This document shows, one piece after another, positions 10,991-22,903 of a stretch of DNA of 64,000 bases. Position 1 is the stretch's first letter, and each line of letters starts with the position of its first letter. The notes beneath the pieces are model-generated. The model had not been told where the DNA came from, made no database searches, and worked only from the letters and a program-made list of their open reading frames with translations. The DNA comes from Escallonia rubra (taxonomy: Eukaryota > Streptophyta > Magnoliopsida > Escalloniales > Escalloniaceae): positions 52,262 through 116,261 of the forward strand of contig JAVXUO010003028.1 in assembly GCA_033065855.1 (NCBI GenBank), written 5' to 3'. Both the position numbers and the translations under genes were made by a program.

Positions 10991-12247
10991 ATGGCTTTGT
11001 TTCATCAACAACCGGACCTGGACACAATCATTTCCAAAACCACGCAACTAAAATGTGAAGAAACTATAGATTTGGAAGAGGATGAATCCAATGTTGCCAG
11101 AGAATACACTCTCACTCTGCTGGAAAAAGTGATCAGTAGCAAGAAATCCAACCTCAAAGCAGTGCAAACTATTCTATCCAAAGTGTGGAATCCAACAAAA
11201 GGCATTACGACCACTTCATTGGAAGACAATATTGTTTGTATAACTTTCAATAATGAATGGGATATAACGAGAATCCTTGCAGCAAGACCTTGGTCCATCA
11301 TGAGTTCCCATCTTGTGGTTCGGGACTGGCCACCAAATCTTTCGATCAATGAAATCGAGTTTAATTACTCACCTTTCTGGGTCAGAATCTGCGGTCTTCC
11401 TCCAAATCAAATGACGAAACGAAATGCTGAGAAAATTGCGAAAAAGATTGGCAAGCTCAAAGAGTTTGATTTCACGTCATATGGCAAGATATCATGGTTT
11501 AAATACCTTCGAATCAGGGTAGAACTTGATGTCTAAAAACCACTCCGAACCGGTTTCAACCAAAAAAAAAATGATCAATCCAAAGCCTGGAGTCAACTTC
11601 AATATGAACGTCATGCTGATTTTTGTTTCAATTGCGGCAGATTAGGGCACGCAAATCGATTATGCCCAAGCCCTCCTCTGGAGAAACTGGAAAACTTCTC
11701 GAGCCCTTTTGGTCTGTGGCTGCGAGCGGAATACAATGAATCAGCACCTCCAGAAGCTGAGTGGAGTCCTACTTCGCCTATCAAAGAACCCAACTCTGTG
11801 CAGAAGTCATCAGGTAAGGAAACTAATGCCATAATTTCCTCATCTTCTCTGCGATCATCTTCTCTGCGATCTTCCGGAAACACTCTGACAGATCCTCACT
11901 CTATCTCCACTGAGATAGGCCAGAAACCCACCGACGCTATTCCACATCTCCTATATGATGACACTATTCCCAAAATCTCTGATGTCTCTGACCAACCTCA
12001 CTTTTTCCCAAAAACCAACCCACCAACCAAGCAAACCTGCTCTGACACCCTCAAGCCTCCAAAATCTGACATAAAATCCTTTAACACTCAACCAGACACC
12101 CCTCGTCAACCACCTCCCTTATTCCCCAACTTCAAATCCCTAACACCTCTGAATTCTAACCAAGAAGACACAGACACGAACCAACCCATTTATTCTGGTA
12201 ATGTGTCTCATTCGAAGCCCAGCCCAAAAAAGAAAAATAAGCCATGA
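10991..12247 (+). pseudogene. LINE ORF1 (gag-like, DUF4283 and CCHC zinc knuckle)
   Basis: ORF1 encodes the RNA-binding protein of plant L1 elements. Residues about 20-175 (10991-11536) fit the DUF4283 region (TFNNEWD, RILAARPWSI, LVVRDWPP, FWVRICGLPP). One in-frame TAA at 11534-11536 interrupts the frame. Downstream the same frame stays open, including a knuckle CFNCGRLGHANRLC (residues 212-225; C-x2-C-x4-H-x4-C), then a Ser/Pro-rich C-terminus to TGA at 12245. Total 419 codons including the early stop. A single nonsense change is the only lesion seen. The start at 10991 is the first ATG, and alternative initiation is possible. Confidence 0.85.
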
Positions 12248-12507
12248 AGAAACCCACTCACAAAAAAAGCCCAAACTTAACCTTCCCCACCTAAGCCTAA
12301 TCCCCCCTGTCTTGAGCTCGCAGATCCAAATCCCCTTAAACATTACCCAAACCCCCAAATAAAACACAAAAAACACGAGATCAAGACAATTCAGCAAGCT
12401 GAAAACCAAGCCAGAAAACTTCCTTCGTCTTTTTCCCTTCCCAGTTCCTTCACTCTAGACTCTTCCTTTACTGAGGTTCCAAGCTCGAGCTTGCCCCTGA
12501 AACCACC

Positions 12508-15500
12508 ATGATCATACAAGCCTGGAATGTCAGAGGGCTTGGGTGTGTGTCGCGCGTCAGGGCTCTCAAAAAGGATGCCAGAATGCTTAACTCTGACATC
12601 CTTTTCCTCTCTGAAACACTCTCTCATTCTTCCTCTTTAACCCCCGTTCTAAACTCTCTCGCCTTTTACAATTTTTGTTGTGTCCCTCCCTCCGGCAATA
12701 AGAAATTAGCTGGTGGCCTTTGTCTTGCTTGGAAATCTGGAGTTCACTTAGAAGTCACTCTTCAAAACAACAACATCATAAATGCTTTAATCTTCTTTGA
12801 TCCGCAAAGCCAACCTTGGATGCTCTCGGCAATCTACGGCCCCCTCACTGAGGTAGTAAGAGACAGTTTTAGGCTGATATGAAGCTCGTAGCAAATTCAT
12901 TTGAAGGACCTTGGATATGCTGTGGTGATTTTAATGCAATCACAAGTCAAGTGGAAAAACAGGGTGGTCGGCCTGTTCCTTCTTCTGAGAGAGGTTTTAG
13001 TGGATTCATTAACAACAATCATCTTTTGGATTTGGGTTTTAGTGGAAACCCTTTTACTTGGAGTAACAACAGACCATTGGCAGCCAACATCAAAGAAAGA
13101 CTTGATAAGGCATATGTTAATATTCATCGGAGAACTTTATTTCCTGATGTCTCTGTGACCTATCTCCCCGGAAAAAGCTCCGATCATCATCCCATTGTCA
13201 TTAAGACTCATAAGTCCATTGCCACAGGACTTAAACCTTTCACATTTGAGGCAGCGTGGACGAGAGATCCAACTTCGCATCATGTCGTAAAATCTTCGTG
13301 GCGGCATCCAACAGAGGTAGCGCATGGGAAAGCTTAAGTCAAAAAACAGCCCGTACGTGTCAGAACCTGCGAAAATGGAACTTCACTCATTTTGGCCATA
13401 TCCAATCTAAGATCAAGATGTTGACTGAGAAACTTGATGCCATTCAGCAAATGGAACCGTCCATCAGGAACATGGAATTGGAAAAGAACATTAAATTGGA
13501 GATTGATGAGCAATGCAAGCGAGAGGAATACTTATGGTATCAAAAGTCTAGAATCAAATGGAGATGTGAAGGGGACTTGAATACCAAATTTTTCCATCTT
13601 AGTACACTTCTCAGGAGGAGAAGAAATTCAATAGATTTCATCAAAGACAAAGAAGGAAGATGGATATCGAAACGGGATGAAATTGGGGAGTGCTTAAATG
13701 ATCACTTTCAACAAGTTTTTTTTATCTTCGAATCCATCAATCCCCCCGGACCTTGAAGGACTTATAGCCCCAGTGATTACTTCGGAAGAATCCAATGCGC
13801 TCTGTGAAATCCCTTATATGGAGGAAATCTAAAAAATGTTGAAGTTTTTCAATCCTCTCAAAGCCCCAGGTCCCAACGGCATGCCCACTCTGTTATACAA
13901 AACGTATTGGTCAACAGTAAAGGAGGATGTGTGCAAAAGAGTTCAAGACTTCTTCATAAACAACTCTTTTATCCACGACATCAACCACACCAATATTGCT
14001 CTGATCCCAAAAAATAATGCCCCAACAAAGCTGAGCACTTCCGACCCATTCGCCTTTGTAATGTTGTATACAAAGTTATCTCCAAAATTTTGGCTAACAA
14101 GCTCAAGCCTCTTCTTGAGAAGATGATATCTCCACTGCAAGCAGCTTTTGTGCCGGGAAGATTGATCAACGACAATAATATTATTGTCCAAGAAATATGG
14201 AATACTATGAGGAAAAAGAAGGGAGCGAGATTAATGGCGATAAAGCTAGATATGGAGAAGGCTTATGACAGATTGGAATGGCCTTTTATCCTAGCGATTT
14301 TGAACAACTTCGGTTTCCCTCCAACATGGATCAACTAGGTGAAGCTTTGTATCACTTCAACAAGCTTCTCAACCATGCTAAATGGAAGTCCTTTTGGTTT
14401 AATCACGCCACAACGAGGGATTCGTCAGGGAGATCCGCTATCTCCCTTCCTTTTCATTCTTACTTCTGAAGTGCTCACCAGATTAATACTTAGAGAAGAA
14501 GAAAAGGGACTGATTCACGGCATCAAGGCCAGCAGGGGAAGCCCGACAATCTCTCACCTATTATTTGCTAACGATCTTTTCATATTTTACAGGGAAAATA
14601 CCTCTAAAACCAATCAGATTCGTTCATGCTTGGAGATAAACAATGGCTGGTTAGGTCATTGTGTAAACAACAACAAATCCCAGAACCATTTTTGCAAGTC
14701 CACAAGCAATAATGACATCAGAGAGATATACAGGGTGCTGAATTTCCAGAATGTTTCTAAAAAATCCAAATATTTAGGATTGCCGTTGTTTACGAACCAC
14801 TCAAAAAAGGATGTTTTTGGTGGAATTGTTGAAAGAGTTGAAAAAATATTGGCAAGCTAGAAATCTAAACTGTTATCTCAAGCCGGAAGAGCTACACTTA
14901 TCAAAGCAAGTGCCATGGCCATCCCCACCTATATGATGTCCACCTTTGTATTACCCAATATCATCACCAATAGGCTGGATAAATGCATTAGAAAGTTCTG
15001 GTGGGGTTTCAAGAAGGATGATGAGCATCACTTTTATCATGGGATTCAATTTGTACCCCAAATCGACTGGAGGACTAGGATTAATTAAGAAGATGCAAGA
15101 TTTCAATCTGGCACTTATTGCAAAAATCGGATGGTCCCTTATCACGAAACTAGATTCTTTATGGGCAAGAATCTTGAGGTCTAAATATTTGCGAGGTACC
15201 CACTTCCTTGATCACAAACCGAAGAATACTGCTTCTTGGACATGGAAAGGATATTGCAAAAGCAAAAACCTTCTGAAGAAAGGAATGGGACACATTATTG
15301 GAGATGGAACATCAACCAATAGTTGGACTGATGCATGGATCCCCTGGCTAGAAGGTTTTAAACTAGCCACAACTTTGGTAACCCACTTTAATTCCTCATG
15401 GTATGTGATCTTTTCGTACCCAATGTTGAAAGCTGGGATATTCCAAAACTTCACAGCCTTTTTGATCCTCCTACCGTGGAAGCAATTCTGAAAATTCAAG

Positions 15501-16588
15501 TTCCTTCAAACCAATCCCAAGATTTTATAGCTTAGACCCTCAATAAGAGAGGCAACTTTACTTCAAAATCTGCCTATCTTAAGGAGAATGAACTCAAATT
15601 CACTATGAATAGTGCCTTCCCGCCTTCTTTTTGGAAACAAGTTTGGTCTGCAAAAATTCTGGAGCGACATAAAATTTTGATTTGGAGAATTGCTTGGAAT
15701 ATACTCCTCTGTCGGCAAATCATAGCCAGATTTAATTCGGAGATTGACACTAGCTGCCCCCTTTGGAATCAGCCCTCTGAATCTGCTACTCATTTGTTTA
15801 TAAACTGCGACATGACTAGAATTTTGTGGGTGATGTCCCCCTGGGGTTTTAGACCCCCACAAGACTTGGTATCCCCTATTGATTGGTTGTTTTTCTTCTT
15901 AAAACCTCTTGGTTTGAGTTCTGAAAATCAAAGGAAATACACTCTATTTTCAACAACTTTGATGGATTTGGTTTGGATGGCTAGAAACAAAAAGTACGTG
16001 ATCAGGTGGATTTTAATCCATTGACCATATCTGAAAAAATCAACTCCTCTGTTCTTTCTTACTGGGAAGCGTTTGTCACTTCCAAATATTCGGAGACTAA
16101 AAAGAGTACTTGGTTCCCTCCTCCGATTGGATGGTGCAAAATAAACTTTGATGCGGCAGTCCAGGGAGATAGAGCTTGCATAGCCATGATTTGTAGAAAC
16201 TCGAAGGGGGATTGTGAATTTAGAAAAACAGCCATAATCAATACTAAGGATCCTACAGTTGCTGAGGCAGAAGCAACTCTCCTAGCCATTCGGACAGTTT
16301 TAGAGCAACAAAAGCTAAGTATCATTGTACAAGGAGATGCTGAATCAGTGATCAACATGATAACAAATCAATCCACACCTTTTTTGGAACATTAGAAGAT
16401 CCACTGAAGACTCCAAAAACTTGCTGATGAAGTTTGTCAACTGGGACTATGTTCATATTTCTAGAGCTGCAAACAGAGCTGCCCATAATTTAGCTGCTAG
16501 AGCTTATTTTGATAGCCATTTTGATTTTGTTCCTCCATCTTCCAACCTTTTGTCTAGCTTGGAAGAAGACAGGAACATTCTAGCTTAG
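12508..16588 (+). pseudogene. LINE ORF2 (endonuclease, reverse transcriptase, RNase H), broken
   Basis: ORF2 nicks target DNA and copies the LINE RNA at the nick. The N-terminal APE-type endonuclease is visible (WNVRGLG, LSETL, IYGP; GDFN and SDHHPI at 12930-13200), but the frame changes near 12880. The RT follows in pieces: PLKAPGPNGMP (about 13855), QAAFVPGRLI and KLDMEKAYDRLEW (14130-14290), RQGDPLSPFLFIL (14425-14465). The catalytic box reads FAND instead of FADD at about 14564-14575. A zf-RVT-like stretch is at 15605-15830. RNase H lies at 16120-16588 (NFDAAVQGD, GDAESVINMI, ANRAAHNLAARA), ending at TAG 16586. At least six frame breaks or stops divide it. Confidence 0.9.
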
Positions 16589-17096
16589 TTTGCTTTTCTT
16601 CCTTTCTTTGTACTCTGTTTCTGTGTTTGAATGCAAGTTCTCTTCTACCAAAAAAGAAGAAGAAGTAATAGTTGTAATTGAAAATAGTTAGTAAACAAGT
16701 AATTAATTAGATATTACCACATATAAGAGCAGTAGTTACCACATAATACATGGGTAAGCAGTTTACCCAAGTGATTCTTCTCTATGGAGCTCTGCCAACT
16801 TTAGGGTCAGAAATGTTTGAAAAATGGTGGGGCCAGCCCATTTTAGGGCCAGAAAATCGGGCCAAAAATCAGGCCAGATTAGGGCCAAAACAGGGCCGGG
16901 TCAGGCCTGGGCCTAAAAACTGGCCGATTTCTGGCCAGCCTATTTTTTCGGGCCAGGCCCGGGCTTTTTAAGGCCAGGCCTAGATAATTTTTGGAGATCC
17001 TTAGGCCTAGCCCGAGGCCCTAAAGGTTAGGGCCTGTACTGTTCACCTACAGGGCCAGGCCAACCCGCGGGCTGGCCGGCCCTTTTGACAACTCTA

Positions 17097-17304
17097 CAAA
17101 TAGTACTTGTTGCAACAAATTTTTTTTTTGACATATTCAGCAACTGCAGAAGGATTTGTCAAACATATTGTATTTAACTAAGTCTAAGAGATCAAAGTCA
17201 TCTAGAATATGTTTGCAAAATGATCTCTTGCTGAAAGGTTATGAAGACATGAGACTGGTTCTAGATATAAGGAGGACTAATTAGAACTTTCGGCGGAAAG
17301 GTAC
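17097..17304. repeat. Duplicated segment, copy 1 right part
   Basis: CAACTGCAGAAGGATTTGTC through GAAGACATGAG matches 18893-19010, including AAACATATTGTATTTAAC. It begins with the right 8-bp duplication of the hAT element. Confidence 0.75.
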
Positions 17305-18379
17305 AAATTTTGGTGCTTTACAGTGGCAATGGCAATAAGTTCACATTAGTTATGGAATCAAAGAAGTCGGAGTTTGTTGTCCAAACATCTTTGTAGGGAG
17401 ATACATGCATGAAAAGTACTAAAATAGCTAAATCTAACCTGGAACCCTAAGCCTTGAATGTTAAGGTGGTAGGGGCTGGAGATAAATATAGCGAATCAGT
17501 TACAAACAGTGTGACAGTGCTCAGCTGAAAAATTGCCCAAGTGCTTACTAGTATATGCGTACTGGTCAAACTTAGGTTAGAATAAGTTGAGAAAATGTTA
17601 CTATACATTTCCTATAAATATGCTCTTTTTCTTAACCAGTGGAAGCAGTAATTAAATATTCATCATCGTTCTGCCCTCTCTTACTGGTTCTCTATTACTG
17701 CTACCATATCTTTTCCTCCACCATCACCATCTGTCACGACTACCATTATTGTCATTTGCACCTTCATAACCACCATAACTATTTCTCAACCTTCAATTAC
17801 CAGGCATTCCAAGCATTGTCGGTTCGTAGTTGCTACCTTCAATCATCAAGTGTCTTTCAAATATCAACTTCTTCTCTCAAAGACAACGATTGTCACCATC
17901 ATGAAACATATAGAACCACCTTGCCATCTTACGGAAACCCCCATTACTGAAGCTATCCTCAACCCCTCAAAACCCCCTTTTACCACCAAACACGACCACC
18001 CATGACTCCATCTCTTTACAAACCCAACCACAACAGTCCCCTCACGAGGCACAATCATTCTTCATGTCTCTCTTTTTCTCCCTTTGGTCTTGCCCTTTTT
18101 TGTGTAATTCCTTACTCCGTTAGAAAGCTGATGTGCTCGGCAGTCCGAGTAAGCTTCAGGCAAAAATTCAAGGCTATTTTCATAGATTATCAAAAGACCA
18201 GTGTAATTAACAACATCAGCTTGAATCTATGAGTGTCTCTGTGTGTAATAAAGGGTGGTCAAATGAGGAGGCGAGTGGTTAATTGACCACAAGGGTATCA
18301 TTAAGTAAGCTATGCAACCTTGAAAAGAAAGGGCTAAATCCATTCTTGGCAACCATTGGTATGTTTTAGTCCCGAACAA
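17305..18379. other. Non-coding, AT-rich and CCACCA-rich sequence
   Basis: No domain, intron-exon structure or repeat boundary was recognised. CCACCATCACC-like patches (17700-17800) recur in diverged form near 19180-19400 and 23560-24130, which suggests old shared repeat sequence. The ORFs at 17639-18232 are not supported. Confidence 0.4.
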
Positions 18380-18488
18380 ACTGATATAATCTATGGTTGG
18401 AAAGGTGAACATTTATTTTGTAGTAGTCATAGTAAAGACCAATAGTATATCATTTCTAAATCTTCGTCTACTCGGAACATAGCAAATA
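18380..18488. repeat. Duplicated segment, copy 2 left part
   Basis: This matches 10115-10215 (GTCATAGTAAAGACCAAT, TAAATCTTCGTCTACTCG). It ends in AGCAAATA, where a Stowaway-like MITE starts. Confidence 0.75.
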
Positions 18489-18857
18489 CTCTCTGTCCCT
18501 TAAAAACTGATCATATTTCTTTGTTGGGCCGTCCCATAAAAATTGATCACTTCCAAATTAGGAAAGATTTTGTAAGTATTTTTACATATTTACCCTTTTT
18601 ATACTTTTTTATTCTATTTCTCTCACCATATTTAATTTTCTACCAACTCATTTTCTCTCTCTTGGCCCACCACTTTACACTTTTTTATTTTATTTCTCTC
18701 TCCACATTTAACACTCTACCAACCAATTTTCTCTCTCATGGCCCACTCTCTTCCCCCGTCTCTCTAAGGGTAAAATGGGAAAGAGAAACAATATATAACC
18801 TAAATTCTCAATATACGTACAAAGTCAAATGGATCACTCTTTTAGGGACAGAAGGAA
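18489..18857. mobile_element. Stowaway-like MITE (Tc1/mariner-type ends)
   Basis: The left end is CTCTCTGTCCCTTAAAAACT and the right end is CTCTTTTAGGGACAGAAGGAA. Reverse-complemented, the right end starts TTCCTTCTGTCCC, close to the common plant Stowaway terminus CTCCCTCCGTCCC. TA flanks both sides (18487-18488 and 18858-18859). About 370 bp, no coding capacity. Confidence 0.75.
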
Positions 18858-18859
18858 TA

Positions 18860-19055
18860 ATAGTTATAGGAAAAGTTTTTTATTTACATATTTAGCAAAT
18901 GTAGAAGGATCTTGCCAAACATATTGTATTTAACCGAGTCTAAGAGATCAAAGGAATGATCTCTTACTCAAAAGGCCGTGAAGACATGAGCTACTGGTTC
19001 CTTAACATTGAAATTAACTAATGACCTTCAAAGTCTCTTCCGAATAAAAAGATTA
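18860..19055. repeat. Duplicated segment, copy 2 right part
   Basis: This matches 17105-17300 (CAAATGTAGAAGGATCTTG; CAAACATATTGTATTTAACC; GAAGACATGAG). Confidence 0.7.
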
Positions 19056-19621
19056 GTACCATGTACTCGAGCTAGTTATCTAACATTTGACCCATAAACT
19101 AACATTAGGATCTCAATTTTTGTGAGATCATCACACATGCCCCTGCCCTCTACTGGTTCCTTAACATTGTTGATGTGTTCTTTCCTCCACCAATGGCAAT
19201 GTCCTACAACCACCACCAGTGCCATATCTGCACCTCCACAGCCACTATATATGTTTATCATTTTCTTAAGTAAGTTCTTTCCTTTAAAGTAAAAAATATA
19301 TATATTAAAAGATCATCGTTTATTTGATCGCTACCACGTTTCTCCCACCACCATAACCATCTACCACATGACTTAAATTTTAATCACCGTCCATTCAAAG
19401 CATTGCCACGCCGTCAACAACCACTACCTTCAATCATCCATCTATTCCACCACAACCTTTCATGTTATTGTTCCTTAATCTTTAAACTGTTGAAACCTAT
19501 TTATATACCAACTTAACCTCTAGATATCAATACCCTAAAAGCAGGCTATTACTCTCTCTTCCTGTAAACCTACGTTTAGCCATCATCATAACAGTCACCT
19601 CATAACCAATAGTCACCCTTC

Positions 19622-19657
<36 letters not shown>

Positions 19658-19856
19658 CACTGATTTTTTAGCTTGATTGCATAACCCCAGTGAGATCTCT
19701 TACTAACTCAAAAGCCTATATATACCTTCTTGTACATCAATAGCATACAAAAGCCTTGCATTTTCAATCGATGGCATAATCTGGTGGCATCTCTTACCAA
19801 CCCCAAGATATACTTTCTCATGAATCCATATCATACAAAAGTTGAGGAGGTATGGC
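19056..19856. other. Non-coding; contains a (TC)n microsatellite
   Basis: AT-rich sequence with CCACCACC patches and a run of about 13 TC units at 19624-19651. No gene or element boundary was recognised. Confidence 0.5.
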
Positions 19857-19859
19857 TAC
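19857..19859. other. Target-site duplication of CACTA element 1
   Basis: TAC before CATTACAAGAAAA matches TAC at 23509-23511 after CTTGTAGTG. Confidence 0.8.
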
Positions 19860-20457
19860 CATTACAAGAAAAACAATTTTTAGCGACGGACAGAAATTCG
19901 TCGCTAAAAGTGGCCTTTAACGACGGATTTACCAGTCTCTAAAAGTTCGTCGCTAAAAACTTTTACCAACAGTTTTTCCGTCGGTAAATGTTTTCAGCGA
20001 CAGACTTTTATCGACGGATTATCACCGACGAAATAATCCGTCGCTAAATATTATTTTTTAACTTTCTCATTTTTTTACTTCTTTTGAAAATTTTTAAAAG
20101 AGTATTAGCGACATATTGTTAATGACGGATTTAAATCCATCGCTAAAGGTGATTAAAAGAAAAAAAAAACCTACTATTTTCTCTTTCTTCCCGCCGCTCA
20201 CCTATCCCTCTTCTCTCTAACCCCCCCACCCCAATCCATAATCAGCTTCGCCGCCCACCTCCCACACCCATATCCCAAGCTGCCAACCACCCTACTGTTC
20301 TCGTAGCCCCAAGCCACCCACCCGCTCTTTCGCCGCCTGCTGCCGTCCACAATCAATCTACTCATCTTCAAGTGTTTGACAATGGTGCCCCTTCCTCTCT
20401 CTATCTCAGGGCAGCAGGTCACCGGCCAACATGGGTGAAGATCAAGTCCATGTACTC

Positions 20458-20715
20458 TTATTTATAGGCATCCAAAATGTCGACTGGATTTCTCTCCTCA
20501 GGCATTTTATCGGCATCACTAGTATGTTTTTCTTTCGAATCACTTTCCTTATTGAATATGATTAGGGTTTGGTTCCAAAATTTGGAAGGATTTAAAATAA
20601 AATCTTGATTTTGGACGAATGTATGCATCGTGTGATATTTTTTTTTAATTTGATTTTTATCTAAAAAATTTGTCTCTTTTGTTTTTTGGTTGATTTTTTT
20701 GTTTTCTAGAATCAT
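20458..20715 (-). pseudogene. Short antisense ORF in CACTA element 1, unknown
   Basis: An 85-codon frame ends in a charged stretch (ESDSKEKHTSDADKMPEE, then NPVDILDAYK). The C-terminal third looks protein-like, while the N-terminal part is AT-rich low complexity. It is not clearly preserved in element 2. It could be a remnant exon read on the strand opposite to the other exon-like pieces, or chance. Function unknown. Confidence 0.25.
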
Positions 20716-22197
20716 TGGATTGGGCGTTTTTCTTATTCATTTTGTTTAATTTTTTGGTTCAAGGGGTTCTTGGTTCCATGCGACATTAATATGTTGTGGT
20801 TTATGTAACTCTATGATCAAATGCTTTGCAATCCTTGTTTTCTTCGTTGCTGGGTTTTGGTTTAATTGCTGATAGTTTACATGCTATGTTTCTTTTGACA
20901 GCACGCCTTTCTTATTTCTAACAGTTAACTAACTTAATGTTTTAGATTGATGTTGGTTTTTCATATACAATTAGGGCACTAAAGACTAAGATTTAGGCAC
21001 CTATTCATTTGGAATAAAGTGGAGGAACCCAAGTAATTCCTTGGTTAATTGTTGGATAACTATAGATTCTTGTCTGCTCACTTATTCTGGTGGAGGTGAT
21101 TTAGCTTGTCCTTATGATTCAAATTTAAGATCAATTATACTTAGCCTTTTTGCCTATGACTAAGCTAATTGGGTTTCAGCCACAAAAACTCTTTACTTCC
21201 CCTCAACTATCTTTACTCATGTTCAATGATGCGTTTCTAGAACTTAGACCTTTCTCACTTTTCCTTCTATGCATAGATAACATCTGTTTCTAGATATGTG
21301 AAAATTATCATGCAAGTTGGAGCTTCTAAAGGGTTTCAATTTTATATTGAAGATTTAGAAAGTTGGTTTGAGATGGGGATCAATGAGGCTTGACCCTCCC
21401 ACCGTGACTCCTCATTCCGTTCTAGGTCTTCAGCTTCTTCTCTTATTGTACATCCAAATGAGTGCATATATGTGTTTAGATCATAATTTGGTATTATCAA
21501 GTGTATACATGGGTGTACATGGAGTTTTCTACGAAATGGGTTCTGGTTCTTTGCTCTTGGTATCCTTGTTCTCCTTTAATTCCAACTCTTTCCTTACTCC
21601 TCACCTCTAAATTTCTTGATTTAGATTGCTATACGTACATGTTTGTCTATATTATCCTATTATATTCTTATTTCTTTAGTTGTGAGCATCTTGAAGATGT
21701 GTTGGCCTGAATATACACACACATGCGTTACTGTATGTTTCTACTATTGCTGAGTGGAAAAAGAATTTGCTTACATGATGGAAATGCATTAAGTGGAATG
21801 GCAGTAAGGATGGTGTTAGGTATCAAGGCACATACAGAAGAGTGTTGCCTACTTGCCTATCTCTCGGCTCGTTCTCGTAATTGGTCAAATTGGATAGATG
21901 TCGAATTTGCTAGGGGAGAAGGCAATTAACATCTTAGGAAAAAGCCTTTCGAATGGCATGAAATGTGTGATCAATTTATCATGGGCATGTTAGAACACAA
22001 TTGGTAACCAGTTGAATAATTCAATAGGTGGACATTTGGCCCTTATAAGTGCTAAAACTATATTTTTTCTTTTGGAACCTCTCTGTCTTTGTTCTTTTAG
22101 AAGATTAAGTGCTATGTAATTCTCATTATATAGTTAACGCATTTTAGTTATATACCCGTATTATGCGAATGTCAATACTCATATTCGCTTTATCTAG

Positions 22198-22398
22198 GAA
22201 GAAACAATCAAGAAAAAGGATGAAGGCCTTTTACCAAGGAAAACTCCATTGATATTAAAGGTGATTCAACTATTTGCTGCTATTTTGGTTTAATATTGGT
22301 ACTCACAGCCGAGTTTAGTTACTAACTGCTGCTATTTTGTTACCACTAATGTTATCTAATCCCAGGATCATGAGCATGCCTTATTTGCTTATGCTAAG
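22198..22398 (+). pseudogene. Two exon-like pieces inside CACTA element 1
   Basis: Piece 1, 22198-22260, follows TATCTAG and precedes GTGATT; it reads EETIKKKDEGLLPRKTPLIL plus one residue. Piece 2, 22366-22398, follows CCCAG and precedes GTGTGT; it reads DHEHALFAYAK. Both are multiples of three. Piece 2 has a counterpart in element 2 at 33737-33769 (minus), GHERGLFSYAK, with the same splice borders. The parent gene was not recognised. Confidence 0.5.
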
Positions 22399-22458
22399 GT
22401 GTGTTTTTCGTTAAAACTCTAGCTACATGTTTCAATTGCAATTCGCACCTCAAGTATG

Positions 22459-22526
22459 CTATGAGCTTCGTAGCAAAGTTCACACGGGTAGATCTACCCG
22501 TGTGAACTTTGCTACGAAGCTCATAG
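22459..22526. repeat. Perfect 68-bp palindrome
   Basis: The two 34-bp arms are exact reverse complements with no spacer; the centre GATC is at 22491-22494. The arm starts CTATGAGCTTCGTAGC. The matching place in CACTA element 2 (near 33655-33690) has a single half-site only, so the palindrome is an extra in this copy. Confidence 0.95.
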
Positions 22527-22736
22527 AAGTTATATAGATTTATTAGATGGTTGTTTATTTCGCTAGTGCATCTATCAAATAATTAGCTACTCCATTTTTG
22601 TTTTTAGCTCTATGATTTTTTCATAATTTATTGCAGTTGGTTTTGACTGGATTTTTGGTTGAAATTTAGCAAGTAGTCTTCTTCTATTCATTTTGTTCAT
22701 TGTAAACAAATTTGTACAACTGATCTTCCTGTCCAG

Positions 22737-22903
22737 CTAATGATTGACAAAGAAAAACAAGCAACAACTGTGGAGAGAGAGATATTGTCCAAGCTTCGAA
22801 GAACAAGGATCTTGATTTATATTTTTTTACTTGACATGAAACTTTTAATTTTGTTTTTGGGATTTGTACGATATGATCTATTTTATGTAGTGAACATGTA
22901 AAT
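22737..22903 (+). pseudogene. Exon-like piece with IDKEKQATTV motif in CACTA element 1
   Basis: After a pyrimidine tract and GTCCAG the frame reads MIDKEKQATTVERE and continues for about 55 codons. The counterpart in element 2 (33401-33445, minus) reads VVIDKEKQATTVDG and then stops at TAA. Its retention in both copies suggests an old coding exon carried by the element. Gene family not recognised. Confidence 0.45.

Larger units (their letters stand above)
10693..16662 (+). mobile_element. LINE (L1-clade non-LTR retrotransposon), full-length but defective
   Basis: About 5.97 kb, bounded by a 17-bp target duplication, with a 3' A-rich tail (CCAAAAAAGAAGAAG). The 5' untranslated part is 10693-10990, then ORF1 (10991-12247) and ORF2 (12508-16588). 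ORF2 has endonuclease, reverse transcriptase, zf-RVT-like and RNase H parts in the usual plant L1 order. Several stops and frame breaks and a mutated catalytic box show it cannot move by itself. The intact duplication suggests a full-length, moderately recent insertion. Confidence 0.9.
10216..17096. mobile_element. hAT-type element, non-autonomous, carrying a nested LINE
   Basis: The left end is TAGAGGTGTCAATGGGCCGG and the right end, reverse-complemented, is TAGAGTTGTCAAAAGGGCCGG. Both are followed inward by GGGCCGGGC-rich sequence (10227-10385 and 16830-17080), as in many plant hAT elements. Flanking 8-bp direct repeats CAAATAGT are identical. No hAT transposase is present. The AT-rich middle is interrupted by a LINE at 10693-16662, leaving about 0.9 kb of hAT sequence. 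Confidence 0.85.
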
